Source of the DNA: Mytilus trossulus
Lineage: Eukaryota > Mollusca > Bivalvia > Mytilida > Mytilidae
Length of the DNA stretch: 64,000 nt
Assembly: GCF_036588685.1 (NCBI RefSeq)
Contig: NC_086378.1
Coordinates: 76,401,127-76,465,126, forward strand
Reading direction: 5' to 3'
Position 1 is the first letter of the stretch. Every line of letters starts with the position of its first letter. Below, in pieces: positions 21,901-30,986 of this stretch. Under the pieces are notes generated by a model, which saw nothing but the letters and a program-made list of their open reading frames with translations, was not told the origin of the DNA and did no database searches. Position numbers and translations under genes: made by a program.

Positions 21901-24741
21901 ATACAGTAGAATAAGGAATACAACTGAACAAATTATAATCAGTGCCATTTGAAATAACTACAACATTTTAAAAGAAAAAGGCTGCTGCGTCCGCTCGCAG
22001 CATTATACATGGATAAATCGGAAAAGGGAAAGTTGTTTCCGTACATCTGTGTTTTGCTGGAGACAGTAATATGTTGGAAAAATTAATTTCATAATACTGT
22101 TGCTGGACACTAGAATGTTGTTTCCGATTTCGATCGATGTTTTCTGCTGCGGCAGTTTTCAACAAATAAAATAAATGATGCAACTTAATACAACTTCCTG
22201 TATAGAAGCCAGCATATTTGGAACCTGCTTTCCCAATCATCTGCTCAAGAAAGTGGTCATCCTGCTAAAAGCTGCACTGTTGGTCTTTTTTTTACGTGAC
22301 AAAGGGGAGATGTATTCATCACCAGTCCAGTAGTCAGCATTCATGTGCTGATATGAAATGTCAAAGTTATATGCTTGATAAAGATATATGCTAGACATAA
22401 TAATAATAAGATTGTCAAATCAATATGGGCATTTGTGGACAAAGCAATATGCTGGATACAGATAACTTTTAGACATAGACATATCGTGCGCAGTGTAGAC
22501 CACAATAATATGCTGGACACAGATATCTGCTAGACATAGACACATGGTGGGCAAGGTTAATAGAGTAAATCAGTAATATGACAGATACAGTAATGCTGTA
22601 AACACATATCTGCTAGACATAAAAATAAGTTGAAACAATAGTACCGGGACAAAGTTATATACTAGACATAGGAACATGCTGGACACAGTAATTAGATGGA
22701 CACAGATAGCTGCTAGACATAGAGCATTACACAAAAAGTAATTTGGTTGACACAGTAATATGCTAGACACATATTTGCTAGACATAGTGGCAGACTAGAC
22801 ACAATGAAATGCTAAAAAAAATAGGGCGATGGAAACAGTGATATTTAGAACATAGTTATAAGCTGGACACAGTAATAGGCTGGACAATTATATGCTAAAC
22901 AACGAATAAAATCCCATGCACAAATTATAGCCCTTAAACGCCATTGAAAAAAAAAGATTGTCAAAATTTTATTAGCAAGGCTTCAACCATCTTCGCTAAC
23001 AAAGGCTGAAAGGGTCACCAGGTTGGGGATAAGAATATTCCGTTTGAAAATATATATATTTTTTGTCTTCTTTCTAATCTCTTTCTCTCAAATGCAAGTC
23101 ATTGATTAAAATGTCGGGTTATTGTAGATCATGGGTTAATTTATCAATATCTTATACCCGTTTTCTGACAGTTAGTAAATAGGTCATATGTTACATTTCA
23201 ATTGATATATTTTGTCACGTCTTAGTAATCTGATAACAAGGTTTAAAATACTAAAGTATAGATAAGTTAGTATAAGTAAATTGTTTCCCACGAACCCCAT
23301 AATTATAATGAATTCACTACAATTTTTTTACCTTTGTTAACTTTAAATTGTGCTGTTTAGGCTGATTATATTCAGTTTTGATTATGTCCTTTAGTTGTCA
23401 AACTGACAGTAATTGTACATAGTAAAGTTGAAACGATAATATGTGTACTTATTAAGATCTATTAAGCAGTATAAAAAAAATCGAAAATTAAATGAGCTTA
23501 CATTCCAAGTGAGGGAATTCACCTTCACAGATGACATTTGTACATAAGACCTCCATATTATATAATTATGTAGCTATAGATTTGATATTGTTTCACTCAG
23601 AAGATGTTTAAATATGCATGGGTCTTTTTTTTTACAATAATTAGGCTGTTAGTTTTCTCGTTTGAAGTGTTTTACATTTGTGATTTCGTGGCTTTTTATA
23701 GCTGACTATGCAGTATGGGCTTTGCTCATTGTTGAAGGTCACATATAGCTGTTAACTTCTGTATCATTGGTCCCTTGTCGAGAGTTGTCGCATTGCCAAT
23801 CATACCACTTCTTCTATCTAAATCAATTGAAGATATTGGTCAAGGGTATAAAACACGATTACCAATCAATCAATGACGAGCCCCTTCTTCTTCCCTGTTA
23901 CTGTCAACATATGGGGGAGGGGGTAAATGTGTTATACGGTCAAATCTTATTAACAGTTGCATGTAAATAGTTTGTGCAATACGGTCAGATCTTATTACTA
24001 TTGTCAGGATAAACAGTTGCATGTAAATAGTTATTAACAGACTGTCTATTGTAGTGACAATAATGTACGTTAATAGGTTTGATTGAGGGGTCGTGTCATC
24101 TTTATGTTGCAGTGCAATAATACTCATCCTGTTTAATGGATTTGTTTATCAATATTATTATTTGGTTTGCAGTATCAATAATAAGCTTGTTCATTTCATA
24201 AAAATCAATTGTCTGCATCATAACTCTGAAATATAACCTGTACGCTAATACAGTTTTCCGTATGTTGATTGAATTATGTCATGTTAACATGGTTAATGCA
24301 GTCAAAACATGAAATATTAAGAGGAGCACTTTGATCATTTCTGCAAAAAAATCCTCTTACAAGATTTAGTGTTTTCAATTTTACGCTCGACAATATAAGC
24401 TTTCTTGTTTTTACGATTCATTAGCAGATAAGTTTTTATTTTAAATATCAAATGTAAATGACGTTTTTGGCTTTACAGTGTGCAAGGAAAAATACTATAA
24501 ATAAGTTCTTGTACAGATGGTTTCGTTGATTTGTTTTAAAGCGATACATATTACAGGTAACATTCTCATGCAGTTTAACATGCATGTTATTGCAATCAAG
24601 TAATCATTTACGCGAATGTATACAAATTAATTAACCATTAAATTATATTACCTTCGCATCCTGTTCCAAAAGAATCTCAGAAAATGCTAATCCTAGGCCC
24701 TGAGCACCTCCAGTTATAAGAACAACTTTATCCGTAAGCAT
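3781..24741 (-). CDS. HPGD: 15-hydroxyprostaglandin dehydrogenase-like short-chain dehydrogenase (whole gene, 7 coding exons used per transcript)
   Basis: NAD-dependent short-chain dehydrogenase/reductase, closest in my reading to 15-PGDH, which oxidises the 15-hydroxyl of prostaglandins in the cytosol. Coding exons in transcript order: 24741-24652 or 20704-20609 (alternative first exons), 18940-18817, 14636-14527, 13130-13034, 9007-8931, 6238-6090, 3919-3781. Every junction is GT-AG and keeps frame, giving 261 or 263 residues (human HPGD is 266). In the 263-residue form: glycine motif SGGASGIG near residues 12-19, an Asp at the end of the second strand (CDIND) that favours NAD, INNAG in the middle, Ser139 in NVSS, and Tyr153/Lys157 in YCASK. 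The C-terminal RINTICPAF is also typical. Substrate is inference: invertebrates have many HPGD-like paralogues and prostaglandin activity is not shown by sequence. Introns are long and full of transposon remnants. Confidence 0.9.
4674..5031 (+). repeat. dispersed repeat family C, copy 2 (in HPGD terminal intron)
   Basis: Same family as 190-531, in the same orientation. It lies in the intron between exons 6 and 7 of the minus-strand gene. Confidence 0.8.
5735..5850 (+). repeat. dispersed repeat family C, diverged partial copy
   Basis: Carries acgccaggcatgcgttt, actcatcagtgacg and tgaccacctcgctgtgtcaac, the landmarks of family C with the middle missing. Confidence 0.5.
5886..5972 (-). pseudogene. 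Tc1/mariner transposase C-terminal remnant
   Basis: The minus-strand translation reads like the C-terminal end of a Tc1-type transposase ([20 protein letters not shown]). The corresponding segment of the remnant at 9590-9860 reads PPP, LRQML and so on. Only a fragment is present, so it is dead. Confidence 0.55.
6090..6238 (-). CDS. HPGD: HPGD-like exon 6
   Basis: 149 nt, acceptor TTACAG, donor GTAAGT, leaving two bases. Encodes [18 protein letters not shown], the SDR segment after the active-site helix, and ends VNKIGIM plus a split Thr codon. Confidence 0.9.
6386..6612 (+). repeat. dispersed repeat family A (copy in HPGD intron)
   Basis: Landmarks in order: agaagatgtggtatgag, aatgagacaactc, attataggtcaagatacggc, ccttcagacacaaagcc, ataaaggacccc and aggaaaaccgacggtc. 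This is the commonest short repeat in the window. It has no visible RNA polymerase III promoter, so I do not call it a SINE. Confidence 0.75.
6791..7076 (+). repeat. dispersed repeat family P, copy 1
   Basis: Paired with 11888-12186. Shared landmarks: gtaccc, actgtcat then agtgagagggtta, ccaccattttctaca, cattcgtttgatg and a terminal gtatttttgt then ttacttttg. No coding sequence seen. Confidence 0.7.
7182..8826 (+). mobile_element. Helitron-like non-autonomous element H1
   Basis: The 5' end is agctcacctggcccgaaggg, holding a GGCCC/GGGCC hairpin. The 3' end is ggtgagcgacacaggctctttagagcc followed by tCTAG|tt, a hairpin a few bases before CTAG. No long TIR is present. A 3' hairpin plus a CTRR end is the Helitron signature, but the 5' base context is not perfect. 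The interior has a GTCCGTCGTC run and three tandem ~502-bp units starting near 7299, 7801 and 8303. It lies in the intron between HPGD exons 5 and 6. Confidence 0.6.
8931..9007 (-). CDS. HPGD: HPGD-like exon 5 (catalytic Tyr/Lys)
   Basis: 77 nt, acceptor TTGCAG, donor GTAAGT. Encodes [16 protein letters not shown], the YxxxK active-site motif, then VVAFSQSLA. Too short to stand out as an open frame on its own; found by continuing the family alignment. Confidence 0.9.
9590..9860 (-). pseudogene. Tc1/mariner transposase remnant
   Basis: Minus-strand frames give FQQDNT (second catalytic Asp region), then [21 protein letters not shown] (third acidic residue in PIE), then LRTPPP and LRQML. Frameshifts and stops separate these pieces, so it is a degenerate copy. 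The family call follows from the WPS..DLNPIE signature. Confidence 0.75.
10340..10720 (+). pseudogene. reverse transcriptase remnant, same family as 33099-34000
   Basis: Broken plus-strand frames read [13 protein letters not shown], then [17 protein letters not shown], then [12 protein letters not shown] and [11 protein letters not shown]. The order matches the region after the catalytic motif in this retroelement family. Several frame changes and stops. Confidence 0.65.
10932..11534. mobile_element. MITE M1, intact ends (603 bp)
   Basis: Perfect 18-bp terminal inverted repeats AGGGCATACGATACAGTT at 10932-10949 and its inverse at 11517-11534, flanked by TTA on both sides (10929-10931 and 11535-11537). 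A 3-bp TTA duplication fits PIF/Harbinger, though TA-type insertion cannot be excluded. No transposase. A truncated sister copy is at 25611-26158. Confidence 0.85.
11888..12186 (+). repeat. dispersed repeat family P, copy 2
   Basis: Same orientation and landmarks as 6791-7076, including agtgagagggttag and caccattttctacatttg. Confidence 0.7.
12500..12625 (+). repeat. dispersed repeat family E, copy 1
   Basis: Begins gcgaatggaaatggggaatg, then gtcaaagagacaacaacccg and ccaacaggtcttcaatgtag. Almost the same sequence occurs at 60452-60600, with diverged copies at 25447-25585 and 36385-36515 and an inverted one at 19770-19862. The open frame through it is incidental. Confidence 0.8.
12734..13090 (-). 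repeat. six-copy ~58-bp tandem array of the HPGD exon 4 3' end plus splice donor
   Basis: The motif gtagcag/gctgcag next to cgatacgtt recurs at 12741, 12799, 12863, 12921, 12979 and 13036, with spacings of 57-64 bp. Read on the minus strand, the copy at about 13034-13090 is the end of coding exon 4. The five copies beyond it lie in the intron; four keep a donor-like GTAAG, while the copy near 12921 reads GTTAAG. Translating the copies gives variants of [15 protein letters not shown]. One contains a stop, one is shifted in frame, and read-through from the first copy meets TAG at once. There is no acceptor between copies. It therefore looks like a decayed partial-exon tandem duplication that leaves a row of competing 5' splice sites. 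Confidence 0.85.
13034..13130 (-). CDS. HPGD: HPGD-like exon 4 (catalytic Ser)
   Basis: 97 nt, acceptor TTGTAG, donor GTTAGT. Encodes [14 protein letters not shown] then [12 protein letters not shown] with the catalytic Ser (Ser139). Its 3' part and donor are tandemly repeated further downstream on the minus strand (12734-13090). Confidence 0.9.
14527..14636 (-). CDS. HPGD: HPGD-like exon 3
   Basis: 110 nt, acceptor CTTCAG, donor GTAAGA. Completes an Ala codon with the previous exon and encodes [15 protein letters not shown] followed by WERTVDVNL, the NAG motif of classical SDRs. Confidence 0.9.
14637..16830. other. HPGD intron, no recognisable feature
   Basis: AT-rich intron sequence. Two overlapping open frames on opposite strands at 15436-15712 have no recognisable domain and are not called. 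Confidence 0.4.
16840..17450 (+). repeat. four diverged ~150-170-bp tandem units
   Basis: The phrase ttaccaaagtttyatgaaaa recurs near 16862, 17033, 17193 and 17342. Each is followed by an aagcg..tt segment and a tatgaataaa-type segment. The array ends with gacgacggacggacaacgg. Non-coding. Confidence 0.65.
18817..18940 (-). CDS. HPGD: HPGD-like exon 2
   Basis: 124 nt between an AAG acceptor and a GTACGT donor, starting in phase 0 and leaving one base. It begins [11 protein letters not shown]; the Asp after the second strand is the residue that usually selects NAD over NADP. It ends [11 protein letters not shown]. Confidence 0.9.
18978..19095 (+). repeat. dispersed repeat family A, partial
   Basis: aatgtggtataaatgccaat, gagacaactcgccatcca and aaccattataggtcaag match the 5' half of family A. 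Confidence 0.6.
19770..19862 (-). repeat. dispersed repeat family E, inverted partial copy
   Basis: ctgctctatggtcgggtggt and tgtcgctttgacatattcac are the inverse of the start of family E. Confidence 0.6.
20609..20704 (-). CDS. HPGD: HPGD-like alternative first coding exon 1b (proximal)
   Basis: Thirty-two codons from ATG at 20704 to a GTAAGG donor, phase 0 after Ser-Lys. It encodes [19 protein letters not shown] and so is a second, diverged version of the cofactor-binding segment. An in-frame ATG at 20734 would add ten residues, but an in-frame TAG lies directly upstream of it. The shorter start matches the usual SDR N-terminus better. Confidence 0.85.
21015..21320 (+). repeat. dispersed repeat family A with family E-type tail
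   Basis: Carries atatgagacaattct, agcaaagccaataccgctta, ataaaaggccccgaaatgac and aaaactttaacggcctaa, then ggctcctgacttgggacagg and gaatgtggcggggg. The tail recurs at 21435-21540 and 60680-60780. Confidence 0.65.
21690..21840. repeat. C/G-run-rich repeat with homopolymer C tract
   Basis: Contains ctgatccaggggggtccggg and aacccccctttttt. A run of about 19 C residues lies just before 21838. Similar G/C-run text is at 48335-48490. The C tract is a likely assembly or sequencing error hotspot. Confidence 0.6.
22360..22895 (+). repeat. degenerate tandem repeat
   Basis: Variants of atgctggacacagata and tctgctagacata alternate more than ten times with irregular spacing. No coding sequence is supported. 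Confidence 0.7.
23635..23815 (-). repeat. dispersed repeat family A, inverted copy
   Basis: Plus strand shows ggctgttagttttctcgttt, tttttatagctgactatgca and gggctttgctcattgttgaa, the inverse of family A. It lies in the intron between the two HPGD first exons. Confidence 0.7.
24652..24741 (-). CDS. HPGD: HPGD-like alternative first coding exon 1a (distal)
   Basis: Thirty codons from ATG at 24741 to a GTAATA donor, ending in phase 0 after Ala-Lys. It encodes the first beta strand and cofactor loop with TGGAQGLG, closer to human HPGD (TGAAQGIG) than exon 1b is. It joins in frame to the exon at 18940. Confidence 0.85.
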
Positions 24742-24886
24742 CTTTCTTCCCTGAGTTGTTGTAAATAAATGCAATTCTTTTTATAGATCTATGTAAACAT
24801 TCAGTATCAGCTAGGATTCATATTTCGACTGTCATTTGTTAAATGGGGTATATTGAAAATCCCCCGATTTACAACCGGTCTACATG

Positions 24887-25016
24887 TGGCATTAACAGTT
24901 AGGCTCGTAAATAACGATAATTGTCCGAATGAGATCACTAGAACATGTCGGCATATGGCATTAACAGTTAGGCTCGTAAATAACTACGATTGTCCGAATT
25001 AGATCACTAGAACATA
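24887..25016. repeat. 69-bp direct repeat upstream of HPGD exon 1a
   Basis: Two nearly identical units, 24887-24955 and 24956-25016, both beginning tggcattaacagttaggctc and ending cactagaacat. They lie about 145-275 bp upstream of the exon 1a ATG on the minus strand, inside the presumed promoter or 5' UTR. Confidence 0.8.
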
Positions 25017-25446
25017 TAAACAATCATAATTTGAATGAATGTAATTATAGAATTATTTATAAATCCAGTTGTTGCAGATTGCTTTATAATTCCCACGGTG
25101 AATATTTACTTATATTGATTCTGTGAGAACGAGATTAACGAGAGTCTCATTAGTTATATACTAACATCAACAATTACTATCTATTTGCTTCATTGCAAAT
25201 ATAAATGAAATTCTAATAATATCGCAATTATACTGAACGTCAAGGAGAGCAAAACAAATTTTGAAGTGCTTTGTTTTTAATTCAGTACTAATCTGGATAA
25301 ATCAGTATGTGTAATACCGGTAACATCGCCCTATTGATATCAAAACAATGGACATTCTCTTCCAGTTGCAATTTTTGTTTCGCCTGGGAAACCTTTGAAA
25401 TTATTATATGATGCATTATAGATACATTTCTATCCTATAAAATTGA

Positions 25447-25585
25447 GTATGTAAACTGGAAATGTATTAAAGAGACAACAAGTTCAACCCGACGAAAGAG
25501 CAACAAACAACCGAAGGCTATTAATGGGTCTTGTAGCAAGAGAATTCCGCATCGAAGGTGGGATTCAACTGGTCACCTAAAAATT
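25447..25585 (+). repeat. dispersed repeat family E, diverged copy
   Basis: aactggaaatgtattaaaga, gacaacaagttcaacccg and ttaatgggtcttgtagcaag follow family E in order, with many substitutions. Confidence 0.6.
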
Positions 25586-25610
25586 ATTATTCTCGAGTGA
25601 ATACTGCTTA

Positions 25611-26158
25611 AGGGCATACGATACAGTTTTGATCCTGTATTTACAAGTTCGTGAAAATTTGCATATAGGCTATTTTTTACCTGATCAAATCAAATATGTA
25701 ATAAAAAATATACCTTCATGTGCTACTTTTTGAGTAAAATGAGGTCGAAATTTTGTTTATTTGCTCAAAATTCATATTTGTGGCCGTATTTTCTTTTTCG
25801 AAAGAAAGGCACATCTTTTTTGTTATAAAAGATAAACACAAATTGTTTTTTGTTAAATAATCGGTAATGTCTGTATTGTATAAGTATTTTAAAACATTAT
25901 ACATTTTTTATTCAGAAATAACTCCAATTTATCAAAATGTTCATGAATTGAGGAAAATACGTCATTTTTTGCTGTATGTTTATCAAAATTTTAAAAAATC
26001 CTCTATTTACAGTTTTATAAAATTTTGGTCACAAAATCTCCCTGCAAAATGAAACAAATTGCTGTTTTGAAAAATTGGGGTCCATGAACTCGTTTTCAAA
26101 TTAAATCAGTTTGAATGATAAAAACCAGTCGAAAAATGCATCTTTTCCCGATATGTCA
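25611..26158. mobile_element. MITE M2, truncated on the right
   Basis: Begins with agggcatacgatacagtt preceded by TTA (25608-25610), as in M1, and follows M1 to gatatgtca. The last ~75 bp with the right inverted repeat are missing and family A sequence begins instead. Confidence 0.8.
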
Positions 26159-26335
26159 GGAAAGAAGATGTGGTATGATAGCCAATGAAACTACTCTCCA
26201 CAAGAGACAAAAATGACACAGAAATTAACAACTATAGGTCAACATACGGCCTTCAACAATGAGCAAAGCCCATACCGCATAGTCAGCTATAAAAGGACCC
26301 GAAATAACAATGTCTTACGGCTTAATTTACCTTTT
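26159..26335 (+). repeat. dispersed repeat family A abutting M2
   Basis: gaagatgtggtatgatagcc, actatagtgtc-like text then cttcaacaatgagcaaagcc, and gctataaaaggacccgaaat. Its 5' end coincides with the break in M2. Confidence 0.75.
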
Positions 26336-26339
26336 TGTG

Positions 26340-27840
26340 TTTAGATCTCGTCCCTAAAGAGTGGTTAAAATATGTTCCGTGTTTTCCAGCCTTTCCGAGT
26401 GGATCTTTTGATTAAAATCACTGTTCCGTATCGTGGATCAAAAGATAAAAGGACAAATGTTAGCTTTCCAAAAAGCTGATATGACTTTAGCTTCTCTAAA
26501 ATAAATGAACAGTGCGGGGCAAATTCTGGTACATGTGAGTGCAGGACTCAGTTATAGAGGGGATTCCATTGTATCTAACGTGAAGTAAACGAATATACGG
26601 AATGGTGTTATGGTATGATGGTAAATATAGTATCACATTACGGCTTTTTATACTGATTTTCATTTTCATTAGCAAACTTATTGCATTCTTTATTTTAGGA
26701 AGAAATGTTCTAACATTTTGTACAAACAAAGGCGATTTAGAATCACCCCTTTCTAGTGTTTATAAAACGCATCAGCCCCAAAAAATTAAAACCTTAATAG
26801 TTGTATCACATTTTTTTTTTCCTTGATTGTAAACCCCACCACAATTAACTTGTAAAAGCGACAAATCTGAATGAATGATAAAAACAGCAATGCCTAAATG
26901 CCCAAAATTTTCTATTTGATCAGATTTGAAACGGTAATCTTTTTAGTAAAGATATAAATATACTTTTATTGTATGTATATTATATTCGGTAAGACTAGTG
27001 CTAAATATTCTATGTGAAAATGTTTATGAAGTAAAAACATTGCCAACTCAATTTTTAAGTTCTTTTTACGTTTTCAATCATTTTGATTTTAATCCAGGCT
27101 GTTATATTAAATATTTTCATATTTTGATCCATGCAGTTTGTTGTCTCTCTGATTACATATAGATTTATTTTAAATGTTTTTGAGCCCTGTTATCTGTTTT
27201 ATCATATGCAGGTTAAAAGTGTTGGACTCTTAGTTTCAAAAGTATTTTGAGATAGATATCAGATATGGAACTTTATTTATTGGCCAATTTATGTCAACTG
27301 AGGACATATAAACAGTCAAAACAAATATCATTAGGTAGAACGTATATGATACCTTTATCAATTATACAACAAAAAGGACACCATAGATTACGTGAAAATA
27401 CAATACATAAAAAGTATAAAAGTAATCTTTACAAATATACCATACAGTAAAACAGTACAGTCGGCAACCTCGGCAGATTCCGCTATTCGAGATTGTTATA
27501 TCTGTCGAGGTGTGCCAAATGTACAACATACCGACCGTGCAAGGGCTGTATAGCCAGTCAAGGTCGTTAAAAACTTCCATTTGTTGAACAACAGTTAAGC
27601 AGACCATACCAATCATCAACACGGACTTTTCCGCAATCAGACATACAAACAAAGACAAACAATAACGAACAGATATCGCGGGTCCGTTACTGAATTAAGC
27701 CTTATTTTAGTATTGGTATTGTCATCTGATAAAGGCACAGTTTTCTCTGTTTTTAAATCTTCTGTTTGAACCCGTCGAACTGGAACTTTTGAAGTATTGG
27801 TAATGAATTATTGGTAATATTAATTATTTGGAAAACAACA
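26340..27840. other. no gene recognised
   Basis: AT-rich intergenic DNA. A segment at about 27463-27720 has a less AT-rich composition and looks like an unassigned repeat. Open frames at 26496-26826 and 27265-27658 overlap on opposite strands without any domain. Confidence 0.4.
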
Positions 27841-28594
27841 GGGGCCTGTTTATCGAAGCTCTCTTAGGATTGGGACGTGTCCTAAGACCAACTTAGGACA
27901 CATCTCAGTCCTGAATGGGTTTATCAAACATGTCGCAACTTAGGAAAATCCTAAGAATTGTCCTAACTTTAGGATACCTATTTAGGTGTCTTAAGCAGGT
28001 CTTAGGATGGTCATAACTTTAGGATACATTCGAATTTCGTCTTTTGTTCATTTTCACGCGTATTATTTTTAAAGCAGAGTTAAAGATTGTTGAAATTCTC
28101 CGTAATGATATGAATAATGCACGAGATTTGCATTTGAACTGTTAAAAAATGAAAATGTGACACTTCGAATTCAACTCACTCAAAAACATGTTATGATTTT
28201 TACGTATTATATATCTTGTTTACAGATAGTTTGTTATTTTTTAATTTTTGTGTCATGTTTGTTTCATACAGTTTAAATGTACAATTATTTTACAAAAAAA
28301 TATGTAATACCTTTAATTTAAAACTACATATTAGTTATTAGATTCTTCTAAACCATATTTTAGATAAAATTATTGATAAAATATGATATCATAATTATTT
28401 TTTTTCAATTCGGTTTGTATTTTCTTTCCCACTAATACTTAGGACATCAGTTAGGACGTCCTAGCTAAGATAATCCTAAGATAGCTTCGATGTGCATGCT
28501 GAGACGTGTCGTAAGTCGGTCCTAACTTTATCCTAACTTCTGTCCTAAGAAATTCTTAGGACCGATCTTAGGACAGTTTCGATAAACAGGCCCC
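27841..28594. mobile_element. TIR element N1 with TCCTAA/TTAGGA subterminal arrays
   Basis: 17-bp inverted ends GGGGCCTGTTTATCGAA at 27841-27857 and the inverse ending at 28594; total 754 bp. Both ends are packed with tcctaag, cttagga and gtcctaac in both orientations; the middle is plain AT-rich. No open frame. Superfamily not assigned because no clear target-site duplication is visible. Confidence 0.8.
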
Positions 28595-29089
28595 AGGTCA
28601 TTTGTGTTGGTATCTTAAAAAGTTTTACTGGTTAACATACTACAATAGGGAATATTTTGACAATGAATGCATTTAGTAGTGTCAACCCTGTGATTATGAC
28701 CCGTGTATATAGCAAAATCCTAAATACACCGTTTGGTGGTGCGCCTGTCAGATGCGGAACGTACAGATAAGGTAATAGGTAACAGGTGAATATACTATTG
28801 GTATCGGTATCGGATTCGACCCGGAACTTGTTTTAAAATTATTGGCAATATTAATTATGTGGAAAACATTAGGGTCTGGAGTGGTGTAATTTTTAATCTA
28901 CACCACTGTCCTATATTAGGTATGTATAAAGTTGAATTCTTTGATTCATCGTTTTTACGTGATGACGGCTGACAAATTGGACCTCGTTATTTTTGGATAA
29001 TGGATTATAGATACTTAAAAAATACCGATGGTTTCCATTCTCAATTTTATGTTCAAAGTGCTCGCTTTACATAAGTAGATCAAACAAAA

Positions 29090-29785
29090 GTCATGATGCT
29101 AGCAGATCAAGCAATAAAGCATAATGCTGGTAGATCAAGTCAAAAGTAATAATGCTAGTGTATCAGCAAAAAGTCATAATAATAGTCGATTAATTCAGAA
29201 GTCATAATAATAGTAGAGCAAGCAAAAGTCATAATGCTAGTAGATCAATCAAAAGTCATAATGCTAGTAGATCAATCAAAAGGCATAATGCTAGTAGAGC
29301 AAGAAAACAACCATAATGCTAGTAGATCAATCAAAAGTCATAATGCTAGTAGATCAATCAAAAGTCATAATGCTAGTAGATCAATCAAAAGTCATAATGC
29401 TAGTAGATCAATCAAAAGTCATAATGCTAGTAGATCAATCAAAAGTAATAATGCTAGTAGAGCAAGCAAAAGTAATAATGCTAGTGGAGCAAGCAAAGTC
29501 ATAATGCTAGTAGAGCAAGCAAAAGTCATAATGCTAGTAGAGCAAGCAAAAGTCATAATGCTAGTAGAGCAAGAAAACAAGCATAATGCAAGTAGATCTA
29601 GCAAAAAGTCGAAATGCTAGTAAATTAAGCTAAACGGCATAGTGCTTGTATATATATAGATCAAGCCAAAAGTAATAATGCTAGTTGATCAAGCCATAAG
29701 TCATAATGCTAGTAAGTAAATCCAAAAGTTATAATGCTAGTAGATCTAGCAAAAGGTCATAATGCTTGAAGATCAAGCAAAGAAC
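29090..29785 (+). repeat. 27-bp minisatellite
   Basis: About 25 copies of a unit of the form aaaagtcataatgctagtag plus a(t/g)caa(t/g)c. The core at 29220-29580 is nearly uniform at 27 bp and the edges are degenerate. As 27 is a multiple of three it yields an open frame of 128 codons repeating MLVDQSKVI, which I treat as incidental. Confidence 0.9.
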
Positions 29786-30304
29786 ATTACTGTTCTCGTT
29801 TCTAATAATTAAATTAATAGTACATACGGCTTTAAATAGTTTATGTTAAAAAGTTGTCAAGATTGACGTTATTGACCATTAAACGACGAAATTCTCTAGG
29901 AATAACAGATAAAACAATAAAAAGTTCTATTTGGACTGGGTTTATCACGTCATGGTGAAGAACAAAAGAAGAATTAAAACTTTTCATGAGAAGAATTATA
30001 TCCTGTTAGGAGCGCCTTAACTATTTTATTGCGTGTTTGAAAGAACAATTAAGAGTATACGATAACATCCCAAATATTTGATAATTGTTTGAAAATAAAG
30101 CATTTATTATATCCGATCACTTCTTTTTGATATACACAATTGTTGAGATATTTTATATAATTCTGTTAGTATTGAATTGACAAAAAAAAGTTGTTTACCT
30201 TAAACCCCTTCAAGCCTGATTATGCATGCCCCAAGTAAGTAGCATGCAATTCAGTGATTGTTCTTTTTTTTATGCGTTACATATTTGTTTTTCGTTCGTC
30301 ATTT

Positions 30305-30515
30305 TATACATAAATTAGGCCGTTAGTTTTCTCGTTTAAATTGTTTTACATTGATATCACAAGGCCTTTTATAGCTCACTATGCGGTATGAGTTATGCGC
30401 TCATTGTTGAAGACCGTACAGCTACTGTGACATATAGTTGTAAAGTTTGTGATATTTGGTATCTTTTGAAGATTTGTCTCATTGGTAACAATGCCACATA
30501 TTCCTTTTATATCAT
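30305..30515 (-). repeat. dispersed repeat family A, inverted copy
   Basis: aaattaggccgttagttttc, ggccttttatagctcactat and tgaagatttgtctcattggt are the inverse of family A; 31535-31580 holds another inverted fragment. Confidence 0.75.
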
Positions 30516-30986
30516 GTAAAGCTACTATAACTTTTCATCTTAACTAAATTAATCAAGCGTCGTATAGAATATTCTCTCAACAATATACAACGGTTGCTGT
30601 TTTTACTGTCCTGAGTATAACAAGATAAGCCAAATACCGAGGTTGATAGATTAATGGTGGATACGTTAGGTTCAAACATGTTTTATTGCTCTCCTAATTC
30701 TTATCACGTGTTTATCTTACTTCTCCCTAATGTCATTACTATTATCGTGAATTATATACAAAACAAACTCAAATATTTGTTAAATTGACATTTTTTTTTT
30801 ATCTTTTTTAAAAATTGATTTATGTTCTAGTATTTAGGACATAATATCATTCAAAAATAGTCAATAGAAAATTTAGAATTAACGTTTTATTGTGTGTTTG
30901 ATGGGTCATTCAAGAATAATGTGAAATAAAATGGGACAATTCAGTTATTGTATCGTTTTATCAATTTACATATATATATATATATA

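Noticed and set aside
29234..29620. 128-codon repetitive protein (MLVDQSKVI repeats)
   Set aside because: A by-product of a 27-bp minisatellite whose unit length is a multiple of three.
29090..29785. Possible CRISPR-like array
   Set aside because: Units are contiguous with no unique spacers, and the genome is eukaryotic.
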